NCBI GenBank assembly: GCA_933207985.1
Contig: OW240912.1
Span: forward strand, 365,151,568 to 365,215,567
Reading direction: 5' to 3'
Length of the DNA: 64,000 nucleotides
Origin: Pelobates cultripes
Lineage: Eukaryota > Chordata > Amphibia > Anura > Pelobatidae
Part shown: positions 44,683-56,129 of the stretch, piece by piece
Position numbering within the stretch: position 1 is the stretch's first letter
How the letters are laid out: every line of letters starts with the position of its first letter
Notes under the pieces: model-generated
Database searches by the model: none
The model's input: only the letters and a program-made list of their open reading frames with translations
Told to the model about the DNA's origin: nothing
Translations under genes and position numbers: made by a program

Positions 44683-45605
44683 TTTGACGTGGCAGGTGAG
44701 CTTACAGTTAAATGTCCAAGTCAACGGTGCTACCATTAGTTCCACCACGCAGGCTCGCTGTTTAGGTGTTCTCTTTGACTCCGACCTCTCCTTCAAGCCT
44801 CATGTTCAAGCTATTGCCAAATCCTGTCATTTCCATCTCAAAAACATTGCGCACATCTGCCCATTCTTAACACCAGATGCGACTAAGGTGTTGATCCATT
44901 CCACTGTCCTTTCTCACCTTAACTACTGTAATCCACTTTTCAGTGGTCTTACGTGCTCCCAACTTGCGCCGTTACAGTCCATAATGATTGCGGCAGCGAG
45001 GCTCATCTTCCTGTCCGCCCGCACCTCCCATGCCTCACCCTTTTGTCAGTCCCTACATTGGCTTCCTATAAAATATAGAGCTCAATTTAAAATTCTGGTT
45101 CTTACTTTCAAATCTCTACATAATGCTGCTCCCACCTATCTATCCTCCCTTATACACAAGTATGTTCCGTCTAGGCCCTTACGATCTGCTGAAGACTTGC
45201 GTCTATCTTCTGTCCATACTCCCACCTCTGATGCTCGCCTTCAAGATTTCTCGAGGGCTGCACCGTTCCTGTGGAACTCGCTTCACTCCACTGTTAGATG
45301 CTCACCCCACTCCTTCAAAAAATCGTTAAAAACCCACTTCTTCATAAAAGCATATCAATTAAACTGTTAATAGCTCCTGACTGATTCCTCTGCTGCAACT
45401 GTCACTAGTCTAATACTATCCTTACCTTTTTGTGTCATTTTACCCCACTCCCTCTGGCATGTAAGCTCATTGAGCAGGGCCCTCAACCTCTCTGTTCCTG
45501 TGTGTCCAACTTGTCTAGTTACAACTACATGTCTGTTCGTCCACCCATTGTAAAGCGCTGCGGAATTTGATGGAGCCATATAAATATAATAATAATAATA
45601 ATAAA
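44683..45605 (+). mobile_element. L2-type LINE, 5'-truncated, with (AAT)n tail
   Basis: It contains the reverse transcriptase C-terminus, a short 3' UTR with CATTGTAAAGCGCTGCGGAA, and a (TAA)n tail at about 45584-45605. The 3' motif is the one I associate with amphibian L2. Compared with the uninterrupted paralogue, about 15 bp of target is missing and no duplication is seen. Confidence 0.9.
44684..45370 (+). pseudogene. L2 reverse transcriptase C-terminal region (5'-truncated copy)
   Basis: This 228-residue open frame begins downstream of the FADD box. It contains CLGVLFDSDLSFKPHVQAI (residues about 25-43), the LNYCNPLFSGL block (about 92-102), LQSIMIAAARLI, SLHWLPIKYRAQFKILVLTFKSLHNAAPTYL (about 143-173) and the WNSLHSTVR and FKKSLKTHFF closing motifs, in the order found in L2/CR1 polymerases. 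No internal stop occurs, so the copy is relatively young, but it lacks endonuclease and palm and cannot retrotranspose. Confidence 0.9.
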
Positions 45606-46026
45606 TGGCCATTGGAGTGATACTAAAAACCCTCCAGTTTTTAAAATGTGCATAGGGATTTTGGATAGTGTGCAAGTAGCTTTTTTCTTTGATTCTCTGT
45701 AGTGTACAATAGCTATTACCCTTGGTCTCATGATGGTTAGCCAATAACTGGGTGCACAAACGTAGCTAATAAAGTGTATATTGACTGCAAACAATAGCTG
45801 GGTTCTGAGTTCTCTTGGATTTGTTGAAGGGCATGCTTAGTCCACACTGTTAATATGAACATTTACAGGATTCTTCACTACCGTTAGAATTTTCAGAAAT
45901 TCATGGTGAATTTAAAATCAATTTAAAATTTTAAACGAAAATAAACAAACAGGAAGCATAGCTGACTCTGTGAATCACACATATGATGTAAATTTCAATG
46001 TGCGTTGTCATGTTTAGGCTTGTTGC

Positions 46027-46600
46027 TGCTATGGTGCCTGCCATGCTTGCTCCTTGCGGCGTGTTCCCATGAGGTCCATGGGAGCATTGTCAGTGCAGCT
46101 TAGTCTTTTATCTGTGGCGGCCGCCACTGATGGTCCAAGAGCCGCTGGCTCTTGCATGGTAGAGCCTTGACTGGCTACATCGGTTCAGCACCAATTTTCT
46201 TTTCCGAATGTCTGTGCGTAGCCATGTTGACGTCATGCATGCTCGGTCCACTGTCATGTAACCTACATTGACCAATCAGAGCCATTGTTAGGGTAATTAA
46301 ACTCAAAAATATTTCAAAGTGCCCTGTCGTGGTTTCAATTCCAATAATCCAAGAACACGTTTATTCTATTGATCCTATTATGTTTTACCTATTGGATTGT
46401 ACCTTGACTATTCTGACTTTTGTATTCCTTGACCTCTGGCTTGTCTTACTGTTTACCTCCATTCTGTTTTCCTGTCCTCAGCTTGTCCTGTACTAGTCTA
46501 TTTTTATCCAGACATTCTAAGGACAGTAATCTGGATTTCTGGTTACATATTTATTTAGTTAACTTAAGTTCTGCATTTTGGATATTAGTTGATCCTGACA
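46027..46600 (+). mobile_element. Candidate solo gypsy-like LTR (574 bp)
   Basis: It ends GATCCTGACA at 46600, like the LTRs at 14551 and 60619, and shares their 'TTGACTATTCTGAC...CCTTGACCTCTGGC' text (about 46408-46440). GTTGC at 46022-46026 and 46601-46605 gives a 5-bp duplication if the LTR starts TGCTATGG at 46027. The start tip is less typical (not TGTCAG), so the left edge is less sure. A GACGTCATGCATGC stretch lies in the upstream part. Confidence 0.65.
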
Positions 46601-46605
46601 GTTGC

Positions 46606-47565
46606 TTGAAGATAAGCCACACTACTAGAGAATATCTTACTTATACAAAAGATGATAGCACATCTGATAGACCCGATAGATCAAGATTTTGCCCCCATTT
46701 TAATTTTGCATCATCATTTTCAACTTCATAACTAAAGTTGCATCATTTCTTGGACTAAATATAGTTTCTGTTTTCATATTATAATTTCATCTCTGTATAA
46801 TGATACCAATTTGAAAATATTTATTCTATATATTTTGAAACTATTTTATGAGTAAGCTACTTATTGGTTGATGTTGATGACTAGCGCTAGTTTCACATGT
46901 GATTAATTAACATTAGAAGAAATGTCATCTGCTACTTTAATGGCAATACACCAGCTAATTCTGTAATATTATTAGCTAATATGTTCCTGGATATTCCTCA
47001 GCAGAGTACAAGGAGAATATTATTTCAACAAGTAATAATTAGGGTATGAAATTGACACAATTAAATTCTACTCCACATTTTATTATTGGACTGATTTATT
47101 ACACATTTTATCATACACTTATTGTCATTCATAACAAATATAGATCTTGATTTAATATTGTATAATTGTTTCAATTTATTTAATGTTTGGACATACTTTT
47201 CATTTTATTTTAACTAAACCAGGATTTGTGGAATTGCAAAGTCTAGTCTAAGTCTAGTCTAAGCTGTAGAACAATAATTTAGCTGTCAACTGTGGGTGGA
47301 GACCAGGGGAGAAACTCGGTTTATCTTCGGTCACCATGTTGTGCTAAATTTTTTATTACTGTGCTATAAATGTGTTCGCATGGATGATATAGATTTGGTT
47401 GGACCGGCCTAATCTTGACTGCATTTGGCTGCATTCAGATAAAAACCGGTGTTTAGTGAATAACCCTGTAAGTTCACTTATCCCTACATTTAACAAATAT
47501 GCATGTTGTAAAAATAAATAAATAAATATAGAATTCAATACTTCTTAATCTTGCAACTTGGTGCA
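46606..47565. other. AT-rich interval, no recognised feature
   Basis: No coding or terminal-repeat signal is recognised. Confidence 0.45.
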
Positions 47566-47933
47566 TGTGTTACAGTTAAAGTGCAGAAATCAGTTAATGT
47601 GCACATTACCTAGTTAATGTGCACATTAACTAGGCTGAGCAGTTAAAGTGCAGAAAATTTTTCATTTCTCAAAGATTTCTCACATTACCTAGGAAATCTG
47701 CACATTACCTACTAGGCACTAGTTACAGTGCAAAATAAGATCTTTTGCTGGAACAACAGCAACGTTTAAGAAGCAAGTTAGTACAATCAAACAAGAATCA
47801 AGTTAACATACTGTTATTTATTTAGCAACAAAGAAGCAAGTTTCTGTTACAAAACTGCAATAGAAAGAATCAAACGATTAAGGAAATGAATTTACTAAAC
47901 AAACATATTATAAAACTATGCTTACTTATTAGT

Positions 47934-48330
47934 GCAATCTAAAGATTGGCAACACTTTGAATTACATAGCAATCGGTTTTTGCGACAAGCACACCTATTT
48001 GTGGTACATTTTCGATTTGGAGTCACATTTTCGGAAACCCTGCCCAGTTCCCAAGGGATTGTTTGATTGCTGTTTGACGAAAAGATATTTCTACAGCAGG
48101 GACATCTTCTTTCGTTAAAAATCTCTCTTTGCAAACACTGAATTCCGATTTGGCATACAATCATTTTTCAAAATACCCGTTTTAGTACCAAGTTTATGAA
48201 AGCCATCCTCTGTTTTACTAAGAACCACAGCTAAAAATCGAGCGGGTATCAGTTTTTGCTCTGTCCACTTCGGGTACTTTAATTCTCACAGTGACACCTT
48301 CGTCTACATTTGGCTGCTTTGCATTAGAAA
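47934..48330 (-). pseudogene. Cys-rich C-terminal end of a putative integrase-like transposase
   Basis: Reading the minus strand, about 48330-48190 gives VRIKVPEVDRAK and then, after a shift, FLAVVLSKTEDGFHKLGTK. The last part reads KCTTNRCACRKNRLLCNSKC up to a stop near 47934. A 'VTVRVP.VDR ... LG.VL ... Y.IGT..G.L ... CKC...C.TNRC.CRK....CN..C' order is what I remember at the C-terminus of KRBA2-like transposon-derived proteins. The cysteine block probably binds zinc. The catalytic DDE core is not present. At least one frameshift and several stops occur upstream. The family name is an inference. Confidence 0.55.
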
Positions 48331-48824
48331 CTGCTAACATTTTCTTTGCTTGCTTTTCTAAACCTTTCTAAACCTTTCTAAACCACGTAGTCACATACCT
48401 CCTCTTCAAAACAGTTATCCCGAACTGGTAAGAAACGAGGAGCCCCTCACCACCACAAGAGAGTGAGCGCCTTCCTGCACATTATGCAGCAACCACCCTG
48501 AAATGATCCAGCAGATGCTCTCCACTGTTCTCAATATAATCATCATCATCATATTTGAAGGACTGTCGGAATCAGTGGTCCATGAGCAGACCTCTCCTTG
48601 GTCTCATTCTCCTCAATGAGAAGTATTTCTTGGACTTACGAAGCAGCATTGTTGTTAGTAGCTAGCCCCCTCTGAGAAGCAACAAGCCATGCGTCTACGC
48701 TTTGAGAATTCGAATGGAGGGCATTGAAAAGGAACTTGCTCACAAAAGAATCGAGACAGGTTCACTCAGAATCTTTCTGCATTTAGACGAGAAGTGAACG
48801 ACTCTGCAGAGACTGCACTGGAAG

Positions 48825-48992
48825 GGTGAAACAGGTTCTGTTGCGAGGACGTTTTATAATAAATCATTTTCTCTTTACCGAGGGAAAGAAACAAACTTTT
48901 GCACTGAAAAAGGATGAAAAAGGTTTCTGCAAGGATGTTTTGTAATAAATAATTTCCTCTTTACCCGAGGGGAAAGAAACAAACATTTTGCA
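48825..48992. repeat. Two-copy direct repeat inside the transposon
   Basis: The two copies (about 48825-48906 and 48907-48992) share 'TTTTATAATAAATCATTTTCTC' versus 'TTTTGTAATAAATAATTTCCTC' and 'GGGAAAGAAACAAAC'. Period about 83 bp. Confidence 0.8.
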
Positions 48993-49303
48993 CAAACTAG
49001 ACGGAAGCAGTTAATGTGCACATTATGTGCACATTACCTAGGTAAAGTGCGGAAAACTCTTGATTCCTCACTTTAACTGAGCAAACCAGTTAATCTGCAG
49101 ATTAACTAGGTAATGTGCACATTAACTGATTTTTCACTTTATCTGTAACACATACTGTGAAAAGGAGACATTAAATAATGTTTCTATTTCTCTGAATTTG
49201 CCCTGTTCGCCCTGACTTTGCTTTGTCTGAACTGAAATGTGATGTAATTTGATAAATCTTTAATATAAACGCAAAGAAAACAAAGGATCTCATTAAAAAT
49301 GGT

Positions 49304-49311
49304 TAAGTTGT
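49304..49311. repeat. Left TSD of the ORF1-only L1 element
   Basis: TAAGTTGT recurs at 51255-51262 directly after the A-rich tail of the element. Confidence 0.65.
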
Positions 49312-51254
49312 GGTGGGCAGAGCCAACAGCAAAGCCATGTGGATGCCATTTATAACGGCTTGTCTAATCTCACAATTATCCTAATTTACCTGCACAATCC
49401 AAAATCCACAGACCCCCCCAGTAGATTCGGGCACTCAAGCTGCACAGATCGATGCCCTTCTTTCAACCTGCCAAGACATCTAAGCAGAGACACAGACCCT
49501 TACGGACTTGGAGACATTCCTCGGCAGTGCCAAACACACCCGGAGCACTCAACACACATGCCTGCCATGGGACGCCACTCCCAGAAGATGAGCACCCCAG
49601 CCGAACACCAAGGCACCTGCAGAAAGCCTCCGCAGCCTCTGACACATCCCCAGAGCACCAACAACAGCGTGAGGAGCGTACTACACCACCCGCTCCCACG
49701 GCAAATTCAGAAGACTTGTCCACTGCAACAAAGCACATCCACAAGGTGCAGTACTATGCTCTGACATGCAAAACACCACTGACAGGGTCCGGGCTACAGA
49801 AGAGGACATAAATGCCGGCCTAACTAACATACAAAACACAGTACAACAGCTAACTAAACCACATCAAACACTCTCACTACAGATGGCCGCCATGGAAGAC
49901 CGGTACAGACATAACGTCAAAATCAGAGGCATACCAACAGCAATATTGACAGAGGAGCTACCACACTTCATCAGGAGATTGCTTGCAACAATATTGCCCC
50001 CGGCAATGTCAAAGAAAATCACTCTAGATGGGGTATACAGAATCCCGGGTACCAGGTCACCACCGCACACCGCCAGAGTTGTCATCTTAAGATGCACTTC
50101 GGCCCAAGATAAGGGGGATATCATGGTGGCCCTGAGAGGCAAGACGCCACTAACCTTTGAAGAATCACAATTGACCTTCTATCAAGATCTCACCAGAACG
50201 ACCCTACAATGGTGCAAAATCGCTCACACACGTCACGTAACAATTGAGATCTGCAGGCACGGCTTACCAATAGGGAACAAAGGGGCACGCTACAAGTAAC
50301 CCACAACGGAACCACTCACTCACCACCCTGATGAAGGCACCAAAGTTCCTTTCATCACTGGGATTGCCAGAACCACTGACTTGCCCAGAAACCACTGCCC
50401 CAGGCAGGTTATGGGACCTGGCCACCATCATACCGTTTGTCCCAAGAATGGGAGCTGAGAGGCAACTGGGCACCTTAAAACAGATGGCACCAGAGATGTT
50501 CGAGTCTGCTCTATAAACGAATGGCAGCGAACTGCAACGAAAATGACCTAATGTTTTTGCTTTCTTTCTTTTCTCATATGGTTTCTCTTTAATTGTGTTA
50601 GATTATTATTGTTTTACAGTTTGCCTATGCAATACATTACTCCACAGAGTTTGCACTGAGCTTTACACTGACGGAAGACCACCCCACAGGGAAGTGACCC
50701 AGACTGCTCTAGAGCTAACAGGTCATCCCGTCTCAACTCACAGGCGAGACATTCACCACACACTTCGCCCCCCCCCTCCACCCCCCGCAACCACCTTGGT
50801 TAGGGGCATGCCCCGCTCAATTGCAAGGCACACCTGGAACAGTTCCTTGTTGGAATCCACCACGCTAACACCCCTACAAAGCAATCTCAATGCAGAGACC
50901 AACTCGACAGGCAACCTTGCACGAACTCCCCACAGTGTTATTGACCCTCGACTCCATGTTGAGGACCACCGACCAAAACACTAAACTTATGACCCTAACA
51001 TTGTGTCTTTACTCAGATATAGAAACCCCTCGCCTCAACTATGCAATATATCAGCACACTCATGCTTACTAAGCAACTAGGCGCACTCACCTACTGATAT
51101 ATGCCGAACTACTCATGTTTATTAACAAAAATGTGTGATGCATACTCATGTCACAACTTCGTCCACTCATAAAAGCCGTTCCATGCTATTGTGGCATACT
51201 CGGCATGCATGTTACCTCATGGCGCAACAAAAATAAAGAATTATTAAAAAAAAC
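49312..51254 (+). mobile_element. ORF1-only L1 derivative (HAL1-like)
   Basis: Order: about 250 bp leader, ORF1 (49567 to about 50516), about 730 bp 3' UTR, 'AATAAAGAATTATT' and an A-run at 51246-51253. No endonuclease or reverse transcriptase sequence exists between ORF1 and the tail. The 8-bp flanks TAAGTTGT match. Since both ends look complete, the lack of ORF2 is either a deletion in a parent element that then spread, or a loss after insertion. HAL1 elements of mammals have the same plan. Confidence 0.75.
49567..50516 (+). pseudogene. L1 ORF1 protein (RNA-binding chaperone), frameshifted
   Basis: The likely start is ATG 49567 (MGRHSQKMSTP). The N-terminal part is Pro/Thr-rich. After a frameshift near 49760 comes an Asn/Gln-rich segment compatible with the end of a coiled coil (INAGLTNIQNTVQQL), then the RRM core starting RHNVKIRGIP (near 49910). 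The C-terminal domain includes TARVVILRCTSAQDKGDIMVA and LTFEESQLTFYQDLTRTTLQ (about 50080-50210). A second frameshift near 50260-50330 moves the end to another frame (APKFLSSLGLPEPLTCPE). ORF1p trimers coat L1 RNA. This copy is broken. Confidence 0.85.
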
Positions 51255-51262
51255 TAAGTTGT

Positions 51263-53289
51263 AGCTGATTTTCAATTGTGTCTGCTCCAGAGAAGTGACA
51301 GTTCTTCTTTCAATATAGCAGGGATTTTCAGTTTTGTTTAAATTGTGGGTATTATGGAGTTCCTAAGAGAAAGCAATGTGTTAAACTGAAAAAAAAAAAA
51401 TATCTTTTCAAATTGGGTTAGTCATCCTACTAATTGAATTTGGTTCTACAGCCTTCCAGATGAATGGTTTTAAAATATATTTCTCCTGGATTCTGCTACT
51501 GAAGTGTGTTTTCTGTAGTTAAATATATCTTTTTTTACATTTATAATTAATTTAGGCAATGGTCATTTTCAAGTCCTAGCCAGAAGGAGACAGACAGAAC
51601 ACAGCATTTTTTCTATAAAGATTTGCATTACTGAATAAATTCAGATGATCTTTAAAACACAGAGTTCATGCAAGTGGTCCATTTGGTAATTGACTGAGAA
51701 ATTGTAAAAGTAAAGTGGGAGATGAATTATTCTAGCAACTAATTAAGTATACAAAAACAGCTGATTAATTGCTGCTATTCACTTTTCTGCCACAGACTGC
51801 AACTTGCCGTTCACCTGATTTTTGTGTTGCATAATTTTTTTGTCCAACTGAGCATTTTACTTGGAGCATAATTAAAAACAAATAAAATAAAAACTATTTT
51901 ATTTTTGTATACATATGACTACTGTGGGTAATTTAGTGTTGGTTGTTTGATTTATATTGTTTTTTTATGTGGTGCCTTGCAATCTGTTTCTGATTCCTCT
52001 TTCTTAAAATTTACTAATAATTACTAATAAATGCCATTGGTTATTTTCTATGCATTTGATCCTATAACACAACAATTAGATATTAGTATTTTTCTATAGG
52101 GTACTCAAACATTTTGACTAACAGATACAATTCAAGTTTTGAGACCTCTGAACAGAACTGTAAATCAAAGAAGAATGTGACGCATTAGATGAAAAATACA
52201 GAGAAGGGTGTATGGCAGATCGGTGTCACAGATAAAAAAAGAGAAATGTATTGGCTGAATAATACAGTTTTTCCTTAAAAATAAGACATCCCTGAAAATA
52301 AGCCCTAGCCCGAAAATAAGGCCTCACTGAGATCGTCACTAGTTTTCTAATTTGCTAACAAACAAACAAAATTAGCATTCATAGATTTTATAAACATTTC
52401 CCTCAACTCACAATTTCAAGTTAGCCAGGAAGCTGGTATAAGGCATATGTAACGGTCTGTCGGTAGTCCCGCTGTGTACCTCTGTTACTTCTTGGCTTCC
52501 TAGGCTCTTTTCAGACTTGCTGAGTCAAAGTATTCGGTGCCATTAGGAGTGCTCAGATGTCCATCTCAAAGTTATATGAGCAGCTTTTGGAGGTGATATG
52601 TAGCGAATGATTATAGCAGTAATTATAGCCTTTATCCCACACCATGAGTTGAAACTATGTTATATTGTTATGTTATATATATTATATGTTATGTTATATT
52701 TAGCTCCATTTTGTCCATATAATACACACAACCTGAAACAACGAATGCCCCTTGTAAAATTACAACCCAAGGAAGAGGAACTCCTACATTGCAACCCTAG
52801 ATCCATGTTAGACCCGGTGACTGGGATAAACCACACAATTCTCTTATGATTCTAGTTGGTACAAGGAGGTAAGTAAGATTAGGTAATTTATCACTAGTCC
52901 TTCAGCACGGAGGCTACTCATAATGCTAACATCATCATCATAGTAAATCCAATCCAAGTGAACCCTTGTGGTGGGTAGCCATTGCACATTCTCCCTGCTA
53001 CCTGGGCAGCCACCAACCAAGTTTTATGAGCTGGGGTTGCACCAGAGTAATTGAAGCTCCAGTGTCTCAGAATCCTTGGGCAGCCCATCCATTCACCCAC
53101 ACGGTCTACCGATGATGGTATCAGTTGTCGCCAGATGCTGGTTATACTGGGTCCACCTCGTGAAGTAGTCACCAGTCCTCCTCAAGAGACCTTTACTCCT
53201 CTGTAGTGATGTCCTTCCAAAACCTCAGCTAAACAGTGAGTCAAAGCTCGGCTTTGCTGGGGGGCTGCCCGGATTCTAGGTAGGCCGTG
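51263..53289. other. No recognised gene; short pieces of repeat
   Basis: At 52270-52325 'AAAAATAAGACATCC', 'GAAAATAAGCCCTAG' and 'GAAAATAAGGCC' form a small repeat of a type common in vertebrate genomes. At 52660-52700 there is a TTATATGTTA-rich patch. 52850-53289 is of mixed composition; the minus-strand ORF 52918-53172 is not recognised and may belong to the neighbouring gypsy element. Confidence 0.4.
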
Positions 53290-53299
53290 GTGTCAACTT

Positions 53300-54480
53300 A
53301 GGGCAGTTGTGCAGAAGGTGTCCAAGCACATTTATAGCACCTATGTCTGGTCTGCCTGGGCAGATGAGTGCAGGCTAGAGGGGGTACCCAATTGGGATTA
53401 GTGCTGATGTTTGTCACAGGAGCAGGTATTACTCTTGCAGGTGGTAGTATGGGTCCGCTGATTGGCTAAACGCATGTAGAGGTGGACCAACGGATGTCCT
53501 GATACTTATCTGCCAACTTGGTTGCTTTTTTGATGGGCCAAGGCCAGTAATCCTGAACCCAATTACAGATGTCAGGAGGGGCACAGTTGAAAAATTGTTC
53601 AAGTAGGATGACTTGAGCCACCTCTACCACAGTAGTTATCTGGCACCACTGCTTCCAGCTCTAGACCACCTGCTGCATTTGGTGGCCCCACTCTCTTACA
53701 TCTTTCTCAGATCCCACAATCCTTCCAGGGTGATGGCTAAAAACCTTTCTTTCACCAGATCATAGTCATGGCACTCTTGATCGGACAAGGTTTGGTAGGT
53801 CTTGGCTGCCTGACCCGAACTGACAGCTTTCTCACCAGAATGGTGACCGAATCCTCTTTCAACAACTGTTATAACTAACATTAAAAGTGGATCAGCGCTG
53901 AGTGACCAATCAAAGAATATATTTACTTGAAAAATGGGCAGCAAACCTAATGTAAGGAGAATAAACAGTAAAATTAAATTTGCTGTAACTCAAAGTTTAG
54001 ACTTTTTACTTTTTTTTTTAAATATTAGACTCTTTTATTTGTTTGTTTTGTAACTTGTATTTTTCAATTTTTATTATCTCAACATTGTATTTTATTGTCT
54101 TCCATCAGTTGGTAATTTACTCTATTTTACAGTTTTTTCGGTGCAACCTATTTTATTTTATTTTATATCTGCCATGACCTTCCAGATGGTTGCTTGGGAG
54201 AAATTCTGGCCGTAATAGCGCATCCGCTGTTGCATCAGCCGATCAAATTCATAGACGAACCATTTTCGACTCATCGATCACCCTCCATAAGTATCTTGAT
54301 TAATGATGTTTAGGTGAGATTTCTGGCTACAATACCTCGAGGTTCCACCAAGTCTTTTAAGGTAGCCCACTTGAAGCTGGTGTACTGCTGGGCCATCCAC
54401 TCCTGGTTCTTCACAGGTTGTTCCGGGTAATCGTAGTGTCAGTACAGTTAGTTTCTATGGTCTTTACTGCTTCACTCACT
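53300..54480 (-). pseudogene. Ty3/gypsy-like Gag (SCAN-like capsid region), broken
   Basis: Reading the minus strand from 54480: EEPVKNQEWMAQQYTSF-like text, then (about 54275-54160) MSRKWFVYEFDRLMQQRM, the Gag N-terminal region. A T/A-rich 53955-54170 segment interrupts it. The capsid follows with AKTYQTLSDQECHDYDLVKE (about 53815-53755), the conserved 'Y..L....DYD.VK' block. Next comes a SCAN-like helix block VILLEQFFNCAPPDICNWVQD (about 53615-53555) with KKATKLADKY, and finally a HRCYKC half zinc knuckle near 53335. SCAN domains of vertebrate genes derive from such a Gag. Stops and frameshifts are present. Pol is not recognised downstream. Confidence 0.75.
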
Positions 54481-56129
54481 AAACAGAAACAGGGAAAACC
54501 ATAGAGACTAAGTGTCTGTTTTCAAACACACTCCAACCCAAGGCATGTGTATAGCTAAAGAATCCTGTCATAAAGTAGGGGTGAGTTTTTCTTTTTTTTT
54601 TGTACATACACTCCATTTAAAAAATCAGTTTCCTTTCAAAACTAAAATAAATGATTATTATAATAAAGGGATGCTCCACTGCCCAAATGCAAAACAAATA
54701 AAAATCACTGTTTAGTAGATGTACCCCAAATGAAAACTTGCATGAATTTAAATTGATTTTTTATTGGATTTTATCTGACAACAACTTGCAAAAGCTGCCA
54801 ATCTCTTGTCTGCTGCCTTTGTAAGTCCTCCTCTTCTAACTCCACCCAGACTTTCTGTGGATGTCCAATCACAGACTTCCCAATACAGCTCAATGAGAAG
54901 TCTTTGCAAGGCAGGTATTCTTGGAAATTGCTGCCTGAGTTTAGTGCAACTATCCTAACCAAGCCAGGAAGTAACAGGACCTGTTGTCTGCTTGAAAACC
55001 AGTATAATTTATAAAAGTTTCAATTTCTATTGAATGCTTACTTTTTCCAAAATGAAAAAAACAGTACACACTCTTCACACATAAAGCTTTTCAGCAAGCT
55101 CAAGCGCTTTGGAGATCTGGAGTGTCTTTTAAAAATAGTTTTGAGTTAACATTTGTCCTTAAGAATGACAGTCTCTATGAACAGTCTCTATTTTGGGCCC
55201 AAATACTTCTGTCCGTCTTTTCTATCAAAGTGTCCCTCTTTTTAGGAGCTCAGTATTCCTGGTGTATATAACAGAGTTCCACAGAATTAATACTCACAGT
55301 AATGTGAGTTAATTGCAATTCTTTTTTTATTGAGGAGTCACTTTACGTTTTCATCCCACACCACACCCCCACTCATACTACTAAAATTAAAATGTATCTC
55401 TTTGTCAATTTGAAATGTTAGGAGGTAGGTGATTACCCTTTCCTTTGGACATTAAGAGGAAATATATATTTAATATATTAAATAAAGAACATATTTTAGA
55501 ATCAGAGAAGATTTCTATGAGTGATTTATAAAGATAGGAAGATTGCCAATCAGATTGTCAGAAAAGAAAGAAAGAAAGAAAGAAAGATAGGAAGGTAGGA
55601 AAACACAGCCGTGAAGGTAGACAGAGAGATACATAGACACTAGGCATTCTCCTCCATTCCCAATTGCAAACTTCAAAATACTGCACGAGCAAAGCTTAGA
55701 ATGATTTTCATCCCTTTCTAAGAAACTACAATATTTGACAAAGGTTAAACAAGTATGCTTCCCTGCTATAATCTCCATTGCTTGTGTTTAGATCGAGGTT
55801 AATCAAACTCCAAATCTTCGGACTAGAAGCATAGACCTGTATGCCTTTGAGATAATGACACCCATAGATACACTGTGAAGCTGTGGAAATAACATGTTCA
55901 GGCAGTAATAGCAGCCTATACATTTATGAAATCATCTTTTATGACATCACAGCTAAGGATCACTGTATATGTAGTGAAGTGGAGAAGATTATTAAATATA
56001 TGAAGGGGACTGTGGCAAAATATCTGTGCAATAAACACGCATTTCTAACAGTCTAAAAATAAAGTTTGCAATCTCTATTACTTTCTCACCTTTTGTCAGT
56101 TTTAGTGATAACATGTTTGTATTACTATT
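54481..56129. other. No recognised gene; (GAAA)n tract
   Basis: (GAAA)n at about 55564-55588 is followed by GATAGGAAGGTAGG. The rest is AT-rich and unassigned. Confidence 0.45.

Larger units (their letters stand above)
44440..45780 (-). repeat. Inverted copy of the 41-42-kb repeat, split by an L2 LINE
   Basis: Reverse complement similarity to 41150-42420 is seen at 44500-44682 (for example CCCATCCCATGTGCTCCCTA) and again at 45603-45660 (ATGGCCATTGGAGTGATACT, ATAGGGATTTTGG). The L2 occupies the gap. The LTR seen at 41460 is absent here. Confidence 0.7.
47566..49152. mobile_element. DNA transposon with ~95-bp palindrome-bearing TIRs; integrase-like (IS3EU/Ginger-like?) relative
   Basis: The ends TGTGTTACAGTTAAAGTGC (47566) and, inverted from 49152, TGTGTTACAGATAAAGTG continue as matching inverted repeats for about 95 bp. 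They include the palindrome TTAATGTGCACATTAA, which is present at 47594 and 47614 on the left and near 49011-49035 and 49111 on the right. Flanks are CATG / CATA if the tip is read as TGTTACAG; no perfect TSD was confirmed. The interior carries a Cys-rich transposase tail on the minus strand (47934-48330) and a ~80-bp direct repeat (48825-48992). At 1.59 kb it is an internally deleted copy. The TGT...ACA ends and the tail are why I suggest an integrase-like superfamily. Confidence 0.8.
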
